NCBI GenBank assembly: GCA_900551925.1
Contig: URXR01000051.1
Location: 1-8,549, forward strand
Length of the DNA: 8,549 nt
Reading direction: 5' to 3'
Source: an uncultured Mycoplasmatota bacterium
Lineage (GTDB): Bacteria > Bacillota_I > Bacilli_A > RF39 > UBA660
Each line of letters begins with the position of its first letter. Within the stretch, counting starts at the first letter, position 1. Below, in pieces: positions 5,281 to 8,549 of this stretch. The notes beneath the pieces are model-generated. The model searched no databases, was not told the DNA's origin, and saw only the letters and a list, made by a program, of their open reading frames with translations. A program made the translations under genes and the position numbers.

Positions 5281-6063
5281 TTATTTTAATTTTTTTTCTA
5301 ATAAATCTATAGCAATATATAATAAATAAGACATAATTCCCAAAATAAAGATTGAAGTTATAACTAAATTTAAGTTAAATACTTGTGAGCCATAAGTTAT
5401 TAAATATCCTAGTCCTTGTTTTGATACTAATAATTCTCCCATGATTACTCCGATCAAAGACAAACTAATATTTATTTTTAATGTGTTAATAAGTGTAGGG
5501 ATATTACCTCTAAATACAAGTTTGGTAAATATTTGAAATTTAGTAGCTCCAAGAGATTTCATTAAGATTATTTTGGATTTATCAGTAGTAATAAAAGCAT
5601 TATACATATTTATGATAGTAGTAAATACTGAAATTAATAAGGCCATAAATATTATAGAATTGGTATTGGCTCCAATCCAAATGATAATAAGTGGTCCTAA
5701 GGATATCTTTGGAAGAGAGTTTAAAACTGTTAAATAAGGATCTAATATCTTGGATATAGTTTTACTGCTCCATAAAATACTGGCAGTTATAATTCCGATT
5801 AAGCTAGCTAAGGAAAAACTTATTATGGTTTCATATAAAGTTACCCAAATATGTATTAATAAATTATTTTCTTTAAATAGATCAAAAATAGTTAGAAATA
5901 TTTGTGATGGATATGATGTTAAAAATGGATTTAGTATTTCTTTTCTTGCGCATATTTCCCATAGAAGAAGAAAAGTTATTAATATAAATATTTTAAAAAA
6001 ACGAATTATTATTTTTTGTTTTTTTAATTTTTTTAGATATATTTTATGTTCATCACTATACAT
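5281..6063 (-). CDS. ABC importer permease, SsuC/TauC/ThiX-type
   Basis: The product is a 260-aa integral membrane protein with a Lys-rich cytoplasmic N-terminus and about six hydrophobic segments. It forms the membrane channel of the importer encoded here. Family marks are HIWVTLYET (71-79), the loop LNSLPKISLGPLIIIWIG (114-131), and the ATPase-docking EAA loop at about 166-189 with the core SLGATKFQIF. GELLVSKQGLGYLI (209-222) is also typical of the nitrate/sulfonate/taurine/thiamine-precursor permeases. Length matches the family (about 250-270 aa). The start ATG overlaps the end of the ATPase gene by 8 nt (6056-6063), so it is translationally coupled as the last gene of the operon. The substrate cannot be deduced from this subunit. 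Confidence 0.93.
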   Translation of the reverse strand: MYSDEHKIYLKKLKKQKIIIRFFKIFILITFLLLWEICARKEILNPFLTSYPSQIFLTIFDLFKENNLLIHIWVTLYETIISFSLASLIGIITASILWSSKTISKILDPYLTVLNSLPKISLGPLIIIWIGANTNSIIFMALLISVFTTIINMYNAFITTDKSKIILMKSLGATKFQIFTKLVFRGNIPTLINTLKINISLSLIGVIMGELLVSKQGLGYLITYGSQVFNLNLVITSIFILGIMSYLLYIAIDLLEKKLK

Positions 6064-6808
6064 GATGATCTAAATCCTTCCATATTTTATCATAATAATA
6101 AACAAATTTTTTATCTTTTCTATTTTCAGTAGGAGTACCTTTATTTTCTAGTTTTATATCTATTATTTTTTTTATTGTTCCAGGTCTATTACTGATGATA
6201 ATTATTTTATCTGACATACTTATTGCTTCTGCTATATCATGGGTAACCATAATAGCAGTTTTATTTTCGTTTTTTATAATATTGTATAAATCATCTGATA
6301 GGGCTAATCTAGTTTGATAGTCTAGGGCAGAAAAAGGTTCATCTAGTAATAAAATGTCTGGATTTAAGGCTAAAGTTCTTATTAAAGCTACTCGTTGTTT
6401 TAATCCTCCAGACAAACTATCTGGATAGCTATTAATAAATTCTTTTAGACCGTATTTATTTAATAGATTTATTACTTTTTGTTTATTTTCAGAAGTTAAT
6501 TCTTTTTTAATTTCTAAGCCTAGGCAAGCATTTTCTAAAACAGTTCTCCAGGGAAATAATGAGTCTTCTTGAAGCATATAACCGAATTTGGGATTATCAA
6601 TATTAAATGTTATTTCTCCTTTAGATTTAGGTAAAATATTAGCAAGTATGGTTAGAATTGTTGATTTTCCACATCCAGATGGTCCTACTATAGAGATAAA
6701 CTCTTTATCTTGAACGTTAAAATTGATATCTTTTAAAGCTAAAACTTCTTGTTTTTCATTGTGATATGTTTTGCTTAAGTTTTTAACATTTAGAATACTA
6801 TTTTTCAT
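6056..6808 (-). CDS. ABC importer ATP-binding protein, SsuB/TauB/ThiZ-type
   Basis: The product is a 250-aa cytoplasmic ATPase that powers the importer. All nucleotide-binding elements are present: Walker A GPSGCGKS (42-49), Q-loop Gln80 in MLQEDSLFPWRT, signature LSGGLKQR (132-139), Walker B LLLDEP (153-158) with D-loop SALD, and switch His190 in VTHD. QEDSLFPWRTVLEN is characteristic of the nitrate/sulfonate/taurine subgroup. The fifth signature position is Leu instead of the more common Gln or Met, a mild change. The gene begins 11 nt inside the 3' end of the binding-protein gene (6798-6808) without a strong ribosome-binding site, which implies coupled translation. It overlaps the permease gene downstream. 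Confidence 0.95.
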   Translation of the reverse strand: MKNSILNVKNLSKTYHNEKQEVLALKDINFNVQDKEFISIVGPSGCGKSTILTILANILPKSKGEITFNIDNPKFGYMLQEDSLFPWRTVLENACLGLEIKKELTSENKQKVINLLNKYGLKEFINSYPDSLSGGLKQRVALIRTLALNPDILLLDEPFSALDYQTRLALSDDLYNIIKNENKTAIMVTHDIAEAISMSDKIIIISNRPGTIKKIIDIKLENKGTPTENRKDKKFVYYYDKIWKDLDHHV

Positions 6809-7781
6809 AAATTAAATCTTCATAATTTACTTTTTTATCTAATTGACCAGCTTCAATTACGATATCTTGTAGGTGATCAAAAGATTCTTTGGTGAATGTA
6901 GTAGTTTTTGGCCAAGTATCATTTTCTAGATAGCTTTCTACAGCAGTTTTTAAGTCATTATAAGAAGTATCTGGGAATTGATCCATAATAGCTTTAGTAA
7001 TTTCATCACTTGATTTTTCGTGAACAAAATCTAGTCCTCTTTGAATAGCTCTGTCGAATTTTTCTATTATGTCAGGATTTTCTTCTAAATAACTACTTCT
7101 GGCATTATAAGCGGTGTATGGAACATTATCAGTAAGGGTACCTAATTGAGCTACTTTATAACCATATCCTTCATTTACTACTTGGGTAGCTAGTGGTTCA
7201 AATAAAGCTACAAAATCTCCAGTTCCTCCGATAAATGCTCCAGCCATAGAGGCAAATTCTATACTTGTATCAATAGTTAAATCTTTATTAGGATCAATAT
7301 TGTTTTGTTTTAAGGCATATTCTAAAGTCATTTCTGGCATACCACCAAGTCTTCCTCCGATTATGTATTTGCCTTTTAAATCATCTAGGGTAAAATCATC
7401 TATTTTTTCTCTAGAGACGATAAATGATCCATCTTTTTGAGTTAATTGGGCAAAAGTTTTTATGTAATCTTTTTCTCCTTTGTTATAAACATAGATGGTT
7501 GCTTCACTACCTGATAGTCCAATGTTTACATCTCCAGATAGTACGGCAGCCATAACGTTGTCAGCGCCACTTGTTAAAGTAAGTTCAATATCTAAACCTT
7601 CATCTTCAAAATAACCTTGTTCTAGGGCTACATATTGAGGTGCATAGAAGACACTATGGGTTACTTCAGCAACTTTAACTTTGGTTAAATTATCATTACT
7701 TTTATTAGTCAAGAAACTATAAAATATAAAACATATTACTATAATTACTAAACAAACAATAAGAGTAATTACTTTTTTCAT
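6798..7781 (-). CDS. ABC importer substrate-binding protein, NMT1/THI5/SsuA-like
   Basis: The product is 327 aa, the extracellular ligand-capture component. After MKK, residues 4-24 are hydrophobic. Two Cys lie in this segment (10 and 17), but neither has the Gly/Ala/Ser before Cys required by a lipobox, so the protein is probably held by an uncleaved membrane helix. The mature part has the periplasmic-binding fold of the NMT1/SsuA/ThiY group: FYAPQYVALEQGYFEDEGLD (45-64), TSGADNVMAAVLSGDVNIGL (70-89), GSEA (91-94), the DLKGKYIIGGRLGG hinge region (134-147), and GDFVALFEPLA (188-198). Possible ligands include aliphatic sulfonates, taurine, pyrimidine thiamine precursors or flavins; none is favoured, and no TPP riboswitch was seen upstream. 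AAAGGAGG six bases before ATG 7781 fixes the start. First gene of the operon. Confidence 0.93.
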   Translation of the reverse strand: MKKVITLIVCLVIIVICFIFYSFLTNKSNDNLTKVKVAEVTHSVFYAPQYVALEQGYFEDEGLDIELTLTSGADNVMAAVLSGDVNIGLSGSEATIYVYNKGEKDYIKTFAQLTQKDGSFIVSREKIDDFTLDDLKGKYIIGGRLGGMPEMTLEYALKQNNIDPNKDLTIDTSIEFASMAGAFIGGTGDFVALFEPLATQVVNEGYGYKVAQLGTLTDNVPYTAYNARSSYLEENPDIIEKFDRAIQRGLDFVHEKSSDEITKAIMDQFPDTSYNDLKTAVESYLENDTWPKTTTFTKESFDHLQDIVIEAGQLDKKVNYEDLIYEK

Positions 7782-7787
7782 ATTATT

Positions 7788-7812
7788 CCTCCTTTAGTTA
7801 CAGTTTATTATA
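7788..7812 (-). promoter_or_regulatory. Ribosome-binding site and -10 box of the ABC importer operon
   Basis: The minus strand carries AAAGGAGG (7788-7795) at ideal spacing to ATG 7781, and TATAAT (7807-7812) that would give a leader of about 20 nt. A second TATAAT at 7849-7854 would give a longer leader. Neither has a good -35 box at 16-18 nt, so the true start is uncertain. Confidence 0.45.
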
Positions 7813-7935
7813 TTCAAATTTTTCTTAAATGGTGCTAGAGGTAATAATATTATAGATAAGTAAAAAAGAATTAATAGATTATGCACCCTTTTAACTAGAT
7901 AAATAAATGAATCAAAGAAATTAACTTAAAATACT

Positions 7936-7957
7936 AACTAGTAAAAACTAGTTTTTT
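7936..7957 (+). terminator. Terminator-like hairpin in the divergent intergenic region
   Basis: AACTAGT (7936-7942), loop AAAA, ACTAGTT (7947-7953), followed by TTTT; six consecutive T in all. The form is that of a short plus-strand intrinsic terminator, yet no plus-strand gene lies upstream of it. The intergenic region (7782-8029) is otherwise AT-rich, with only promoters and no open frame of note. Confidence 0.45.
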
Positions 7958-7965
7958 AGATGAAT

Positions 7966-7994
7966 TTGCTATTTTTTATTTGATAGTGTATACT
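7966..7994 (+). promoter_or_regulatory. Promoter of the right-edge gene
   Basis: TTGCTA (7966-7971), a 17-nt spacer and TATACT (7989-7994). Transcription would start near 8001, about 29 nt before the ATG, with AAGGAG at 8015-8020 in the leader. Confidence 0.55.
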
Positions 7995-8029
7995 GAATTT
8001 ATAGATGATAAAGTAAGGAGTATAATGCC

Positions 8030-8549
8030 ATGGAAAAATATAATTATGAAGGAGAAAAGTTTTTAGCTAAATTATATACGGATATGCACTTAAGAAAAGA
8101 AGTGGAACATGTTTCTTTAAAAAGTGATAAGAAAAATGAAAAAATAAGAAAATATTTAGAAAGAGAAGAAAGAGTTCATCAAAAGGCTATTGAAAGAGGG
8201 AAATTAGATTTATTAAAGAAAGCTTATTATGATAAATATGTCATAAAAGAAGTACCAGAAAAATATTTAGACTTCTTAGATAAAAATCAATTTGATTTAA
8301 CTGGACATCATTTAACAAAAGAAGAAAAAGAAGAACATAAACGAGTGATAATAGAAGACCAAAAGAAATCCCTTGATAACTGGATAAATTATTTAACAAG
8401 TGAAGATGCAAGATTTTATCCATGGTGGGCTAAATACTGGGCATTTCAAGGAATGTTAAAAATAGGAGCCTATGATAATGAAAACGGAATATACGGAAAA
8501 AGAGATGAAACTACAGTAGCACCTTTCATAGAGTTAAACCAAGAAGCTC
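8030..8549 (+). CDS. Unknown charged protein, N-terminal 173 residues; continues past the window
   Basis: The frame starts at ATG 8030, nine bases after AAGGAG (8015-8020), and stays open to the right edge, so only the N-terminal part is visible. A second ATG at 8025 overlaps it but opens only a short frame. Residues 1-70 are rich in Lys, Glu and Arg and probably helical. A second charged helical stretch (HHLTKEEKEEHKRVIIEDQ, near 97-115) precedes a Trp/aromatic-rich block with FYPWWAKYWAFQGML, IGAYDNENGIYGKR and TVAPFIELNQEA. The block looks like a conserved domain core. There is no signal peptide or membrane segment, so it is probably cytoplasmic. I do not recognise a family securely and assign no function. 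It is transcribed divergently from the ABC operon. Confidence 0.85.
   Translation, partial: MEKYNYEGEKFLAKLYTDMHLRKEVEHVSLKSDKKNEKIRKYLEREERVHQKAIERGKLDLLKKAYYDKYVIKEVPEKYLDFLDKNQFDLTGHHLTKEEKEEHKRVIIEDQKKSLDNWINYLTSEDARFYPWWAKYWAFQGMLKIGAYDNENGIYGKRDETTVAPFIELNQEA

Noticed and set aside
5750..6073. Plus-strand 107-codon frame
   Set aside because: Antisense to the permease gene, which has clear family motifs; no ribosome-binding site found.
7796..7890. TPP or other riboswitch in the leader of the ABC importer operon
   Set aside because: GGTGC (7831-7835) and GCACC (7883-7887) are complementary, but the conserved CTGAGA and ACCTGA-type cores of a TPP riboswitch are absent, and no other class was recognised.
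8241..8423. Minus-strand 60-codon Leu-rich frame
   Set aside because: Antisense to the well-initiated right-edge gene; the Leu-rich translation results from Lys/Glu-rich codons on the other strand.

Overview
The window comes from a very AT-rich bacterial chromosome using the standard genetic code. Tryptophan is encoded by TGG, and the one TGA seen ends a gene in its expected place. Purine-rich Shine-Dalgarno sites (AAAGGAGG, GAAAGGAG, AAGGAG), tightly overlapping genes and low-GC codon choice fit a low-GC Firmicute or an uncultured gut Bacilli/RF39-like lineage. This placement is inferred from composition and gene families only.

Layout from left to right. (1) Bases 1-150 hold the C-terminal end of a plus-strand gene with an Asn-rich tract followed by a VR-A-L-Y-L ending. 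Its codons are far more C/G-rich than the rest of the window, which suggests a C-type-lectin-like tail of the kind diversified by diversity-generating retroelements. (2) Bases 253-1479 encode a membrane-tethered protein with seven similar repeats, probably a seven-bladed beta-propeller. Its likely terminator is a perfect 14-bp hairpin lying inside the convergent gene zupT. (3) On the minus strand, a DUF368/PopT-type undecaprenyl-phosphate translocase gene (2208-3005) is coupled through ATGA to a ZupT-like ZIP metal transporter gene (1471-2211). (4) Also on the minus strand, a collagen-like Gly-X-Thr protein (4159-5205) is followed 10 nt later by a GT2 glycosyltransferase with TPR repeats (3075-4148). 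The pair looks like a surface-filament gene with its dedicated glycosyltransferase. (5) On the minus strand, a complete three-gene ABC importer of the nitrate/sulfonate/taurine/thiamine-precursor class (substrate-binding protein, ATPase, permease; 7781 down to 5281) forms a translationally overlapping operon. (6) A 248-bp divergent intergenic region carries promoters in both directions and an unexplained terminator-like hairpin. (7) From 8030 a plus-strand gene of unknown function runs off the right edge.

Much of the window concerns the cell surface: lipid-carrier recycling, metal uptake, a probably glycosylated collagen-like filament, an anchored propeller and a solute importer. The most distinctive unit is the collagen-like protein plus glycosyltransferase module. 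It has almost uniform Gly-X-Thr triplets, two embedded non-collagen modules and no C-terminal head domain. No RNA genes, insertion sequences, CRISPR arrays or recognisable riboswitches were found.
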